Shown: positions 18,701-28,530, numbered from the stretch's first letter. The stretch: 64,000 nucleotides of DNA from Xenorhabdus miraniensis (GCF_002632615.1 NZ_NITZ01000001.1:186001-250000); one strand, 5' to 3'. Notes: generated from the letters alone by a model not told the origin. Made by a program: numbers and translations.

Positions 18701-21265
18701 TTACCAACCAACTGCAATACCAGCGCCCAAGACCGCACCTTCTGCATTATTCCAGCTTGTAGAAGCTTTAATATTCACATTTTCTGTGAGCTTGGCCTGA
18801 GCACCAACCGCAACCGCACTACCATCGTGATATTGCCCTAAGCCCACACCAACACTAAAGCGATTCGTATTGCTGAAAGGAATATTGCTCATTGCCGCAA
18901 CACTAGCAATCCCAGCATTTGCCCTTTTCTCTACGCGATTAATTTTGTTATCTAATTGACGAACACTCTGACGCATTTCTGATTCTAATGCGGTAAAGCG
19001 TTTTTCAGAATGGGCATGGTAATTGTCCGTCCTGTTGCTTAAGTCCTGAGTATATTTATATAGTTCTCTAGTTTTATCTTCTACTTCCTGTATCTCTTTT
19101 TTACTACCTTTCTCAACAGCATTAATTTTTGCATTTAGTCCTTTTATCACTTTTTGATTAAGTTTATTCTCCTCCTCAACAATATCGTTTACAGCGCTTA
19201 CTTTTCCTGCTGCACTAATGATCTTTTCAGCATTCGCTTTCGCACCGTTGACAGTACTTACCTTGTTTTCGGCGGCAATCACCTTATCTGCATTCACTTC
19301 CGCCCCGTTGACGGCATTCACCTTGCCTTCGGCTGCAATCACCTTATCCGCATTGGCTCCCGCCCCGTTGACAGCATTCACCTTACTTTCGGCAGCAATC
19401 ACCTTATCTGCATTCACTTCCGCCCCGTTGACGGCATTCACCTTGCCTTCGGCTGCAATCACCTTATCCGCATTGGCTCCCGCCCCGTTGACGGCATTCA
19501 CCTTGCTTTCGGCAGCAATCACCTTATCCGCACTCGCTTCCACCCCGTTGACGGCATTCACCTTGCCTTCGGCAGCAATCACCTTATCCGCATTCGCTTC
19601 CGCCCCGTTGACGGCATTCACCTTGCCTTCGGCAGCAATCACCTTATCCGCATTCGCTTCCGCCCCGTTGACGGCATTCACCTTGCCTTCGGCAGCAATC
19701 ACCTTATCCGCATTCGCTTCCGCCCCGTTGACGGCATTCACCTTGCCTTCGGCAGCAATCACCTTATCCGCATTCGCTTCCGCCCCGTTGACGGCATTCA
19801 CCTTGCCTTCGGCAGCAATCACCTTATCCGCATTCGCTTCCGCCCCGTTGACGGCATTCACCTTGCCTTCGGCAGCAATCACCTTATCCGCATTGGCTCC
19901 CGCCCCGTTGACGGCATTCACCTTGCCTTCGGCAGCAATCACCTTATCCGCATTGGCTTTCGCTCCGTTGACGGCATTCACCTTGCCTTCGGCAGCAATC
20001 ACCTTATCCGCATTCGCTTTCGCCCCGTTGACGGCATTCACCTTGCTTTCGGCAGCAATCACCTTATCCGCATTCGCTTTCGCCCCGTTGACGGCATTCA
20101 CCTTGCCTTCGGCAGCAATCACCTTATCCGCATTGGCTTTAGCACCATTGACGGCATTCACCTTGACTTCGGCATCAATAATCTTTTGAGCATCTGGTAC
20201 TGCATTAGTGATATTCGCGATTTTTCCCAGTGCATCATTGATTTCTTTTACTGCATCCCCTGCCTGACTCAGGCTTCCCATATCTTGTTTTAACTCATTG
20301 ATGACACTGTTTTTAACATCAATAAATCGCTGATCAAGCTGCTTTTTATTAATGGCATCGTTCGGATTCTGACCATCAGCGATATTAACTAATCGTAATT
20401 GAGTTTGGTTATCACCAAATGACACGACGCTACTGTCATTTGAGCTAAAAGTGGTATTTCCCACATAATATGAATTTGTAAGTGGTGAATTTACATTAGA
20501 GAAAAAGAAAGTGTTTTTATCAACATGTCGTTTAATCTGTCCAAAAGTAGCCGCATCTTGATCGTTTGTACCATCAGCAATATTCGTTAACTGTTTATTC
20601 TTGCTAGCATCTTCGCTATTTCCAAATGAAACTGAATTTTTCCTATCAGTTTTAGCATCTTTCCCGATTGCAATTGCATTAGTATGCTGAGACATTGCTG
20701 ACGAGCCTAAGGCAATACCATATTGTTTTTCAACAATTGCACTTTCCCCTATAGCAAAAGCATGACTTACACCAGCAATTTTTGATTTCTTACCTATAGC
20801 TATAGACGATTCGCCACCTCTACCAATTTCACCTCCTGCCAAAGCGACAGAATATGTTGAATCAGAACCAATCTTTGCTTGCCCTATAGCCAAAGAACCA
20901 CTACTTGAGGATCCAATTTTACTGTTACCCGTTGCGAAAGAATAATAATTTGACTTCTCAATATTACTATTGCCCGCTGCGAAAGAACCAGGACTTGTGC
21001 GCTCAATTGTACTCTCGCCCGCTGCGAAAGAAACACCACTCTCTCTCCCAATCTGACTCTTACCCGTTGCGAAAGAAGTCATGCTCATATGCCCAATACT
21101 ACTCTTGTTCATAGCAACAGAGTGATGAGAGCCACTATCAATAGATCCCGATTCCATAGCAATGCTCATTTGGGTACGATTAACTTTTGAGCTACTATCC
21201 TCATAAGAAGCGTAAGAAGACTGCACAGATACAACACTAATTAAAGTCAATAAAATCTTTCTCAT
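18701..21265 (-). CDS. YadA-type trimeric autotransporter adhesin with 20-aa stalk repeats
   Basis: 854 aa from the ATG at 21265. An in-frame ATG at 21346 would add 27 residues ahead of a good signal peptide (MRKILLTLISVVSVQSSYAS) and is less likely. In order: the signal peptide; a head built of YadA-like left-handed repeats (patterns such as SFATGKSQIG and SFAAGESTIE, about residues 25-215); a neck (QLTNIADGTNDQDAATFGQI); a second neck (LVNIADGQNPNDAINKKQL); a stalk of about sixteen 20-residue units (ADKVIAAEGKVNAVNGAEAN type); a coiled coil (VEKGSKKEIQEVEDKTREL); and the C-terminal beta-barrel anchor ending in GAGIAVGW. Such proteins trimerise on the outer membrane and bind host matrix or cells. 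Stalk length should vary by repeat slippage. Confidence 0.95.
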   Translation of the reverse strand: MRKILLTLISVVSVQSSYASYEDSSSKVNRTQMSIAMESGSIDSGSHHSVAMNKSSIGHMSMTSFATGKSQIGRESGVSFAAGESTIERTSPGSFAAGNSNIEKSNYYSFATGNSKIGSSSSGSLAIGQAKIGSDSTYSVALAGGEIGRGGESSIAIGKKSKIAGVSHAFAIGESAIVEKQYGIALGSSAMSQHTNAIAIGKDAKTDRKNSVSFGNSEDASKNKQLTNIADGTNDQDAATFGQIKRHVDKNTFFFSNVNSPLTNSYYVGNTTFSSNDSSVVSFGDNQTQLRLVNIADGQNPNDAINKKQLDQRFIDVKNSVINELKQDMGSLSQAGDAVKEINDALGKIANITNAVPDAQKIIDAEVKVNAVNGAKANADKVIAAEGKVNAVNGAKANADKVIAAESKVNAVNGAKANADKVIAAEGKVNAVNGAKANADKVIAAEGKVNAVNGAGANADKVIAAEGKVNAVNGAEANADKVIAAEGKVNAVNGAEANADKVIAAEGKVNAVNGAEANADKVIAAEGKVNAVNGAEANADKVIAAEGKVNAVNGAEANADKVIAAEGKVNAVNGVEASADKVIAAESKVNAVNGAGANADKVIAAEGKVNAVNGAEVNADKVIAAESKVNAVNGAGANADKVIAAEGKVNAVNGAEVNADKVIAAENKVSTVNGAKANAEKIISAAGKVSAVNDIVEEENKLNQKVIKGLNAKINAVEKGSKKEIQEVEDKTRELYKYTQDLSNRTDNYHAHSEKRFTALESEMRQSVRQLDNKINRVEKRANAGIASVAAMSNIPFSNTNRFSVGVGLGQYHDGSAVAVGAQAKLTENVNIKASTSWNNAEGAVLGAGIAVGW
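19201..20195. repeat. 60-bp tandem repeat array (about 16.5 units) in the adhesin stalk
   Basis: Units of exactly 60 bp run head to tail from 19201 to about 20195. The five units covering 19561-19860 are identical, and 19261-19380 versus 19381-19500 form a 120-bp higher-order repeat with a few substitutions. Outer units diverge. This pattern indicates recent expansion or gene conversion in the middle of the array. Because 60 is a multiple of three, copy-number change alters stalk length without frameshift. Confidence 0.97.
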
Positions 21266-21981
21266 TGTTTCACCATAATAAAAACAGATAAATTTTTTAT
21301 CAAAACGATCAATTACCCAGTAAATAAAAAACACACGTAAATTCAAGTGAATGTTAATTATAGTCTTGCAAAAAATATCTTTTACATTTATAAAAAATAA
21401 ACACAGCGACTATTTTCGTGGATTGGCAATCAGTACCTATATAGAAACTGATATTTAAGCAAGAAGTTAAGATAATTAAATTTATCAATTTCTTGAAAAG
21501 AAGATGAGAGAGTAAATATTAAATGAAAATGAAATGCAATATTTTTCAGCCATAGGAAATAAATATACCAGAATAGGCCTATCATTATACATTATCTGCC
21601 ATCACTAACTCCCTGATTTTACCAGCCATTAATAATACTTCTAAGATTAATCCGATAACACACTTGAAGTTAACAATTAGACTCACCATTATATCTTGAA
21701 TTTATTTTCCTCATAATTTATGACAAGCGTGTTTATTAAAAAACAATCTACAAACCAATTAATAAAGTTATTTATTTTAAATAAGAATTTCAAAACACAA
21801 TAACATCACTATTTATTATCAGTTTATCTCTTACCTCATTTACGTATATCGCCAACTCACCCTTAAGTTCTAAGCTATAACTTTATTGTATATAACGATA
21901 TCCTTTTCTTGCCATATCATCATTAAAACAACCTTATAAAAAATAAACATATTTTTAATATCAATCTATTAGGAAGATTCT
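21266..21981. other. Long AT-rich divergent region, adhesin and cystine-type transporter
   Basis: About 715 bp with no supportable gene, very AT-rich. It must contain the promoters of both divergent genes. The length and composition suggest silencing by H-NS-type proteins, as is common for adhesins; this is inference. Confidence 0.4.
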
Positions 21982-22689
21982 ATGACCCCAGATTGGCTCA
22001 GTTTAGCGCTGGATTCCCTGTGGCCGATGCTGTACGCCGGCCTGACATTCACCATTCCCCTCACGCTGATTACTTTCGCACTTGGGATCTCGTTGGGATT
22101 CATCGTTGCTTTAATCAGGCTATACGGCCCTAAGCCACTGGTTGCTATAGCCCGGTTTTATGTCTGGTTAATCCGTGGCACCCCTTTATTGGTACAACTG
22201 TTTTTGATCTTCTACGCTCTGCCCAGCGTGGGTATTACCCTGGAAGCCTTCACTTCTGCCGTTATCGGCTTTACCCTGAATGTTGGCGCCTATACCTCAG
22301 AAGTGATCCGCGCAGCATTGGTTTCGGTTCCTAAAGGGCAATGGGAAGCCTCTCACTCTATTGGCATGAGTTGGTGGCAATCACTGCGTCGGATTGTTTT
22401 GCCACAAGCAGCACGGGTTTCCATTCCTCCCCTGTCCAATACCTTTATTTCACTGGTAAAAGATACTTCTCTGGCTTCGGTTATTACCGTGCCTGAAATG
22501 TTTCTGGCGGCACAGCGCATTGCTGCCGTTACCTATCAGCCGCTCATTTTGTACACCGAAGCCGCCATTCTCTATCTACTCTTAAGCTCAGTGCTGTCAG
22601 CACTGCAAGTCCGGTTGGAAAAGAAATTCGCCCAACAAAGCAGCAGCCATAATAAGGAAGCCAAAGATGATTCAGCTCACCAACATTGA
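21982..22689 (+). CDS. Amino-acid (cystine-type) ABC transporter permease
   Basis: A 235-aa HisM/TcyL-type inner-membrane permease. It has about five membrane segments and the EAA loop around GQWEASHSIGMSWWQSLRRIVLPQAARVSIPPLSNTFISLVKDTSL, which contacts the ATPase. The ATPase gene starts inside its 3' end (23-bp overlap), and the binding protein follows, giving the order permease-ATPase-binding protein. L-cystine or a related polar amino acid is the likely cargo by family resemblance. Confidence 0.9.
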   Translation: MTPDWLSLALDSLWPMLYAGLTFTIPLTLITFALGISLGFIVALIRLYGPKPLVAIARFYVWLIRGTPLLVQLFLIFYALPSVGITLEAFTSAVIGFTLNVGAYTSEVIRAALVSVPKGQWEASHSIGMSWWQSLRRIVLPQAARVSIPPLSNTFISLVKDTSLASVITVPEMFLAAQRIAAVTYQPLILYTEAAILYLLLSSVLSALQVRLEKKFAQQSSSHNKEAKDDSAHQH

Positions 22690-23431
22690 GAAAAATTTCG
22701 ACGGGCAAAAGGTGCTGAAAAATATTAGCCTGACCATTAAAGAAGGCAGCCTGACAGCGCTTATCGGCCCTTCCGGTAGTGGGAAAAGTACCTTGCTGCG
22801 TTGTATTAATCTGTTGGAGATCCCACAGGCCGGTAAGCTGGAAATTGGCAAGGAGCAGATTGCCTTTAACGGTAAGGAAAAACTGCCACACCGTGAAATC
22901 CAGCGTTTTAGCCTGCAAACTGGCATGGTATTCCAGAACTTCCAGCTTTTCCCTCATCTGACGGTGATTGAAAATATTATGGAAGGGCTGATTTGGGTAC
23001 AAAAATGGCCCCGCGAACGCGCCAGAGAACGGGCTATGGAGCTGTTGAAAAAAGTCGGTCTGTCCCACAAGGCCGATGTCTGGCCGAACACCCTATCGGG
23101 GGGCCAGCAACAGCGCGTGGCAATCGCCAGAGCAATGGCGCCTTCCCCCAAAGTGCTACTGTGTGATGAGCCAACTTCAGCGCTTGACCCTGAATTATCC
23201 AAAGAAGTGGTCTCGGTTCTGAAACAATTGGCGGGAGAAGGCACCACCATGTTAATGGCAACGCACGATTTGCGTCTGGCCGCCAATCTTGCCCATGATG
23301 TGGTCTTTCTGGAATCCGGCGAGATTATTGAATCTGGCCCGGCAAAAACCATTTTCACCCGCCCCAGTAAGGTGCGCACTGTCGAGTTTATTTCAACCCT
23401 GACAGAAACCTTACCGGATTGGGAAATATAG
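22667..23431 (+). CDS. Amino-acid (cystine-type) ABC transporter ATP-binding protein
   Basis: A 254-aa ATPase with Walker A GPSGSGKST (about residues 34-42), Q-loop VFQNFQLF, signature LSGGQQQR, Walker B VLLCDEPTSALD and switch His in MATHDLRL. It matches the GlnQ/TcyN group of polar amino-acid transporters. The gene overlaps the permease gene and precedes the binding protein by 49 bp. A truncated copy of its 5' end lies at about 18511. Confidence 0.93.
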   Translation: MIQLTNIEKNFDGQKVLKNISLTIKEGSLTALIGPSGSGKSTLLRCINLLEIPQAGKLEIGKEQIAFNGKEKLPHREIQRFSLQTGMVFQNFQLFPHLTVIENIMEGLIWVQKWPRERARERAMELLKKVGLSHKADVWPNTLSGGQQQRVAIARAMAPSPKVLLCDEPTSALDPELSKEVVSVLKQLAGEGTTMLMATHDLRLAANLAHDVVFLESGEIIESGPAKTIFTRPSKVRTVEFISTLTETLPDWEI

Positions 23432-23480
23432 CGAGCAGTCACGTTTAACATCAGCAACATTATGTATTCGGAGAAACGCA

Positions 23481-24254
23481 ATGAAAAAAATTTTGAGTCT
23501 GTTATTGGCGGGCGCGACTGCCCTTGCTATTTCTGCCCCCGGCTATGCAGGCAAAGATTTTGATGCCATAAAAGCCTCTGGCGTCTTTAAGATTGGTACG
23601 GAAGGCACTTACCCTCCTTTTACCTATCACGATGCCAGCAACAAATTAACTGGCTTTGACGTGGACATCGCACGGGAAATTGCCCTGCGTTTGAATGTGA
23701 AACCTGAATTTATGGAAGTTAAATGGGATGGTTTGATCGCAGGGTTGGATGCCAAACGTTTTGATGCCGTTATCAACCAAGTCGGTATTACACCAGAACG
23801 AGCAGCGAAATACAGTTTCTCCATTCCTTACACAACCTCTCAGGTCGTGTTGATCACCCGTAATAACAATGGTGATATAAAAACCTTCGCAGATATTAAA
23901 GGAAAACGCTCCGCCCAATCACTGACCAGTAACTACGGGCAACTGGCAACCTCTTACGGCGCAAATTTAGTCAGTACAGATGGTTTTAACCAAGCCATTG
24001 ATTTGGTCGTCACCGGACGTGCTGATGCCACATTGAATGATCGTCTGTCATTCCTCGATTTTAAAAAACAGCGTCCTAATGCACCGGTAAAAATTGTCGC
24101 CCAACAAGCCGACGCAAGCAAATCCGCCGTTTTACTGCGTAAAGGAGATGCTGAATTGGCAGAGGCTGTTAATAAAGCTCTGCAAAAGATGAAAGACGAC
24201 GGCACATATGCCCGTATCTCCAAGAGATATTTTGGCGTGGATATTTCTGAGTAA
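23481..24254 (+). CDS. Periplasmic amino-acid (cystine-type) binding protein, copy 2
   Basis: 257 aa with a signal peptide (MKKILSLLLAGATALAISAPGYAG) and the family 3 binding fold (GTEGTYPPFTYHD, GFDVDIAREIA, KWDGLIAGLDAKR). It is a close paralogue of the 16491 gene, with identical length and motif spacing, and completes the intact permease-ATPase-binding protein operon. Preceded by GGAGAAACGC. A GGCGG/CCGCC hairpin at 24276-24298 may end the transcript. Confidence 0.92.
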   Translation: MKKILSLLLAGATALAISAPGYAGKDFDAIKASGVFKIGTEGTYPPFTYHDASNKLTGFDVDIAREIALRLNVKPEFMEVKWDGLIAGLDAKRFDAVINQVGITPERAAKYSFSIPYTTSQVVLITRNNNGDIKTFADIKGKRSAQSLTSNYGQLATSYGANLVSTDGFNQAIDLVVTGRADATLNDRLSFLDFKKQRPNAPVKIVAQQADASKSAVLLRKGDAELAEAVNKALQKMKDDGTYARISKRYFGVDISE

Positions 24255-24486
24255 TTTTTCTTTGGTTAATAAGATGGCGGTATTTTTATAAGGCCGCCTT
24301 ATTCACATTTCAATCTTCTACTCCTCTGGATATTCATTCCCTCTATGACAAAAACCTAATCCTATTTAATTAGGTTTGTTGGAAAAATAAACTCCGGGAA
24401 CCAAGATCATTTCCTTAATAAAAAACATGAATTTCATTTAAGTTACCTGTATTATTAATGAAACTTTTTCAACAAAGGAAATAGGG

Positions 24487-24702
24487 ATGATATTCATTTT
24501 ATTAATGATCATTAAATTTTCTACCTTTTTTGTAATATTTTCGGTAGTTAATTACTTTTTCATTTTAGGCAGAAAGTTTAAAAAAACCTTATTATCATCA
24601 TTATTGGTTTCTATTATTTTTATTTTAGTTGAAATTTCCTCTCCAGTATTGCTTTACGGTTTTATGTATCTATCTGAGTTCGTATATAATGTCATAAATT
24701 AA
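24487..24702 (+). CDS. Small hydrophobic membrane protein (71 aa)
   Basis: 71 aa with two predicted membrane helices (about residues 3-27 and 34-60) separated by a basic loop, RKFKK, and a short polar tail. Start ATG 24487 has a ribosome-binding site (AAAGGAAATAGGG). Very AT-rich and not recognised. The size and topology would fit a bacteriocin immunity protein or membrane-active peptide, but it is 14 kb from the microcin genes, so that is only a possibility. Confidence 0.55.
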   Translation: MIFILLMIIKFSTFFVIFSVVNYFFILGRKFKKTLLSSLLVSIIFILVEISSPVLLYGFMYLSEFVYNVIN

Positions 24703-25046
24703 ACATTCAGCCTTCTGAACGTCTGTATTATGTCGTGCATTGAATGCACGACAATAACAACCTGATATTATTTATCAATCATTTGAAATACGATAAGTAT
24801 AATGGTTATGGATGTATTAGTCAGTGTATAATTCTTTATTAACAACAAGTAATATATTTAAACACACTAAAAACATTTAACCAATCGCTATAAAAATTTA
24901 TTATCCAGCTTATTCTCACTAAAACCAAAAACACTAACAAAGGAAATTCATAGATAACCCATTAATGCGTGGAGAAAAGGATAATCAAAAAATAACACCT
25001 AATCAGTAAATAATTTACCCTGAAAAAAAGATAAGGAAAATAAATA
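24703..25046. other. Intergenic region with a terminator-like hairpin
   Basis: 344 bp, AT-rich. It has a perfect 10-bp stem TGTCGTGCAT/ATGCACGACA with loop TGA (24731-24753) after the small membrane protein gene. The remainder shows nothing beyond the ribosome-binding site of the next gene (AAGGAAAATAA). Confidence 0.5.
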
Positions 25047-26021
25047 ATGCTATTTGACATGACCATTGCTTATCGTAAATCTAATGCACTGTTTGCTTTT
25101 GTGGAAAGTAAAGCACCACTCTATTTAAGCACCCAAGATGGCAAAACGGTGGAACAACTTGCTCAACTATGTCAAGTTTCTCAAGATAGATTCCATCGGC
25201 TATTGAATTATATGCAATCGCTTAAGGTGTTAACAAAAAAAGATGATAAATTTTACCTTACTGAGCAATGTTCATCACTAAGTGATCCAAACAGCCTTGA
25301 AACATTACATATCAAATTCGAATTAAGTCCAACCTGCTGGGGCGCTTGGTCGAAATACGGTGCATCCTTAAGTGAAATGAATAGCAAATCTGCTTTTGAA
25401 CTTAACCATCACGAGAAACTTTTTGATTATTTCAGTCATGAGCATAATAAAACGCTAAAAACTACTTTTGATAAATTAATGTCAAGAGTAACTGATATAA
25501 TGAATGAACATATTATTGAGCATATACCCCTAAATGGTATTTCTTCAATCATTGATATAGGGGGAGGACAAGGTTCTTTAGCACAAAATATAAAAATGCA
25601 CTATCCACATATCCAATGTCACGTCATGGATCAGTATGATTTTACCAGACAAGAATCAGAAGGGATCACTTTCATCAATGGCGATTTCTTTTCCACTATT
25701 CCATCAGGATATGATGCTTACTGCATAAAAAATGTTTTGCATAATTGGCCAGATAATCAGGCCATTGATATTCTCAAAACTTGCCATAAAGCAATGAATG
25801 AAGATTCCGTTCTATATGTCATCGATATGATTAAAGAGCAGGATGATGAAAATGCAGAGTCATTTGATTTATATATGGATACCCTTTTATCAGGTAAAGA
25901 ACGGTATCAATCAGAGTTTGAATCTATGGTAAAACAAGCTGGATTCTCTACCACAAATACATACAACTTGAATTTTTCCCTAACAGGCAGTAACCAGTAC
26001 CTTATTGAAATAAAAAAATAA
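25047..26021 (+). CDS. SAM-dependent O-methyltransferase-like protein
   Basis: A 324-aa protein with the two-domain layout of plant/actinobacterial-type O-methyltransferases. An N-terminal winged-helix dimerisation domain (about residues 10-85, with TVEQLAQLCQVSQDRFHRLLNYM) is followed by a Rossmann methyltransferase domain. The SAM loop is IIDIGGGQGSLA (about residues 168-179), and the acidic residue following beta-2 lies in CHVMDQYDF. The segment CIKNVLHNWPDNQAIDIL, with the His of the LHxW motif, is typical of this family. Such enzymes act in secondary metabolism; no biosynthetic neighbours are present, so the substrate is unknown. Convergent with the carnitine operon. Confidence 0.8.
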   Translation: MLFDMTIAYRKSNALFAFVESKAPLYLSTQDGKTVEQLAQLCQVSQDRFHRLLNYMQSLKVLTKKDDKFYLTEQCSSLSDPNSLETLHIKFELSPTCWGAWSKYGASLSEMNSKSAFELNHHEKLFDYFSHEHNKTLKTTFDKLMSRVTDIMNEHIIEHIPLNGISSIIDIGGGQGSLAQNIKMHYPHIQCHVMDQYDFTRQESEGITFINGDFFSTIPSGYDAYCIKNVLHNWPDNQAIDILKTCHKAMNEDSVLYVIDMIKEQDDENAESFDLYMDTLLSGKERYQSEFESMVKQAGFSTTNTYNLNFSLTGSNQYLIEIKK

Positions 26022-26095
26022 ATTATCAATAACCCGAATTCTGGCTAAATAACACAACAAAAGAATCTGCATATGGGACCGTAGTCCCATATTTA

Positions 26096-27061
26096 CTACA
26101 AATCCAGCACTAACCGTTTCCCTTTCGCTCGGGAACAACAAATCAGCATTGATGTCTGACTCTTTTTTTCCTCATCGCTAAGATATTGGTCACGGTGGTC
26201 TGCTTCACCCTCTAAGATCATTGTTTCACAAGTACCGCATGCCCCTTCACGGCATAAACTTTCAACCGATGCGGCCTTATTTCTTTCAATGATTTGTAAG
26301 ATAGTTGATTCGCTATCCACTTCCAATTCAACGCCAGATTTAGCCAGAACAACTGTAAACGCATTACCCGTTTTATCTTCAATCGCAAATTGTTCAAAAT
26401 GCAATTGCTGATCAGGGAAACCAACCTTTTGTGCCGCTTGTCTTACCCCCTCATGTAATGAGTGTGAACCGCATGTATAAACATGGCTTCCTTCTGCTAA
26501 TTGAGAAATAAGTGTATCGAGTTCAAGACGAGAACCCATGGATGAAATATGACAAATGACTTTATCCTTAGACCTTGATGCCATTAACTCTTGTGTAAAA
26601 GCAGGTTCGCTGGCATTCCGGTAGCAATAATGCAGTTCATACTCAGCATTTTGTTGTTCCAGTTCATGCAAATGGGACATAAAAGGCGTTATCCCAATCC
26701 CACCCGCTATCAATATGTGTTTTTTGGCCCCGGGCGCTAATGCAAATAAATTATTCGGCTCAGAAACAATGAGTTTATTTCCAATGGCGACTTTTTCATG
26801 TATAAATGCTGAGCCACCACGAGAATACGCTTCTCGCTTAACCGCAATTTGATAACGTTGTTCATCAAAAGGGGAATTTAACAGAGAATAAGCATTATTA
26901 TAATGGTTATCACCATCCTGCATCTGCACAAAGATATGACTTCCGCTGGTAAAAGAAGGTAACCGTGTGTTTTCATCCGGTATTAACGTAAATCGTTTAA
27001 TCGTGGGCGTAATAGTTTCAATATCACTGACAATAACAGCAATTTTCTGATAAGTAGACAT
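26096..27061 (-). CDS. cntB: Carnitine monooxygenase reductase subunit (CntB/YeaX-like)
   Basis: A 321-aa flavin and 2Fe-2S reductase. The FAD/FMN-binding barrel is in the first ~100 residues, the NAD domain has GGIGITPFMSH (120-130), and the C-terminal ferredoxin domain has Cys270, Cys275, Cys278 and a fourth Cys at 308 or 309. It passes electrons from NADH to the Rieske oxygenase. Gene order with the Rieske subunit and a BCCT transporter matches the E. coli yeaVWX arrangement, which supports carnitine rather than an aromatic substrate. Last gene of the operon. Confidence 0.85.
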   Translation of the reverse strand: MSTYQKIAVIVSDIETITPTIKRFTLIPDENTRLPSFTSGSHIFVQMQDGDNHYNNAYSLLNSPFDEQRYQIAVKREAYSRGGSAFIHEKVAIGNKLIVSEPNNLFALAPGAKKHILIAGGIGITPFMSHLHELEQQNAEYELHYCYRNASEPAFTQELMASRSKDKVICHISSMGSRLELDTLISQLAEGSHVYTCGSHSLHEGVRQAAQKVGFPDQQLHFEQFAIEDKTGNAFTVVLAKSGVELEVDSESTILQIIERNKAASVESLCREGACGTCETMILEGEADHRDQYLSDEEKKSQTSMLICCSRAKGKRLVLDL

Positions 27062-27081
27062 AAGTGATTCTCAATTATTCA

Positions 27082-28530
27082 TTAAAAACCCTGACAGAGA
27101 TATTTCAGTTCCAAATAATCTTCAATACCGTGGCTCGAACCCTCACGCCCTAAACCAGATTGTTTTACGCCGCCAAAGGGAGCAACTTCATTAGAAATAA
27201 GGCCGGTATTAATACCTACCATGCCAGATTCTAATTTCTCTGAAACCCGCCAAATGCGTTGTGGACTTTCAGTATAAAAATAGGCAGCAAGCCCATAAAT
27301 AGTATTATTAGCAGATTCTATAACGCTATCTTCATCATCAAAAATAACCAAGGGTGCAATAGGGCCAAATATTTCTTCTTCTAATAGCAGGCTATTTCCG
27401 GCAACGTTACCGAGTACTGTTGGCATAAAGAAATTGTCACCTACAGCATGACGTTGACCACCAAATAATAAATCCGCCCCTTTATTTAACGCATCATCTA
27501 AAAGAGATTGAACTTTATCCGCCGATTTCGCGTTAATCAGTGGCCCTATTTGTGTTCCTTGCTCAAAACCATTACCGACTTTAAGTTTTTGCACTTCTTC
27601 AACAAAACGCTGGCTGAATGTCGGATAAATAGCCTGGTGAATATAAAAACGATTCACACAAACACAAGTTTGTCCTGCATTACGAAATTTCGCGGCAATC
27701 GCACCTTCTACCGCTTTTTCAACATCAGCATCATCAAAGACAATAAAGGGCGCATTTCCGCCTAATTCCAAAGATACTTTTTTGATACTGTCTGAGCATT
27801 GGCGCATTAATAAACGTCCTACTTCCGTTGAACCCGTAAAACTCAGCTTGCGCACACGATCATCTGTGGTAAATGTTTCACCAATAATGCGTGAATGCCC
27901 CGTGAGAATATTGATCACTCCCGCAGGAATACCCGCCTGAATCGCTAACGCCACCAGTGCCAATGCCGTAAATGGCGTCTCATTCGCGGGCTTTATGACC
28001 ATGGTACAACCTGCCGCAAGGGCAGGTGCAGCTTTGCGGGTCACCATTGCCGCAGGGAAATTCCAAGGCGTAATAGCTGCGCAAACGCCAATCCCTTGTT
28101 TAATCACCATCAGGCGCTTATCCACCGTTGGCGAAGGAATAATTTCCCCGTTTGTACGCTTTCCCTGTTCTGCGAACCACTCGATAAAAGAAGCGGCATA
28201 GACGATTTCACCTTCAGCTTCTGCCAGCGGTTTTCCCTGTTCTAACGTCATGATTTCTGCAAGCTGCTTTTTATTCTCACTGACTAAACGAAACCAATTT
28301 TGTAATAACCGGGCACGCTGGTGACCCGTTAATGTCCGCCATTCCGGCAAGGCATCATGCGCAGCCTGAATGGCTTTTCTTGCTTCACTCGCTGCCATAT
28401 TAGGTATTTTCCCTATGGTTTTTCCTGTTGCAGGATCGGTGACATCCAATGTCTCTTTATTGTCCGCATCACACCATTGCCCGCTGATATAAGCCTGCTG
28501 GCGAAAAAAAGGATTATCTAAGATATTCAC
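27082..28530 (-). CDS. NAD(P)-dependent aldehyde dehydrogenase (GabD-like), probable malic semialdehyde dehydrogenase
   Basis: A 482-aa aldehyde dehydrogenase of the succinate-semialdehyde dehydrogenase group. The catalytic Cys is in FRNAGQTCVCVNRFY, the general-base Glu in LELGGNAPF, and the cofactor loop is FTGSTEVGRL. It sits between the Rieske and reductase genes of the carnitine operon. CntA/CntB releases malic semialdehyde from carnitine, a C4 semialdehyde close to succinic semialdehyde, so oxidation of malic semialdehyde to malate is the natural role. This is inference from position; plain succinate-semialdehyde activity is the alternative. Confidence 0.82.
   Translation of the reverse strand: MNILDNPFFRQQAYISGQWCDADNKETLDVTDPATGKTIGKIPNMAASEARKAIQAAHDALPEWRTLTGHQRARLLQNWFRLVSENKKQLAEIMTLEQGKPLAEAEGEIVYAASFIEWFAEQGKRTNGEIIPSPTVDKRLMVIKQGIGVCAAITPWNFPAAMVTRKAAPALAAGCTMVIKPANETPFTALALVALAIQAGIPAGVINILTGHSRIIGETFTTDDRVRKLSFTGSTEVGRLLMRQCSDSIKKVSLELGGNAPFIVFDDADVEKAVEGAIAAKFRNAGQTCVCVNRFYIHQAIYPTFSQRFVEEVQKLKVGNGFEQGTQIGPLINAKSADKVQSLLDDALNKGADLLFGGQRHAVGDNFFMPTVLGNVAGNSLLLEEEIFGPIAPLVIFDDEDSVIESANNTIYGLAAYFYTESPQRIWRVSEKLESGMVGINTGLISNEVAPFGGVKQSGLGREGSSHGIEDYLELKYLCQGF

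Noticed and set aside
19201..20195. CRISPR-like regular repeats
   Set aside because: The 60-bp units are directly adjacent without spacers, encode a coiled-coil stalk in frame and no cas genes are present.
19154..20293. Long open frames (379 and 323 codons) opposite the adhesin stalk
   Set aside because: They exist only because the 60-bp repeat, a multiple of three, has no stop in other frames. They repeat low-complexity peptides and have no ribosome-binding site.
24487..24702. Small membrane protein as microcin immunity protein
   Set aside because: The topology fits, but it is 14 kb away on the opposite strand with unrelated genes between.
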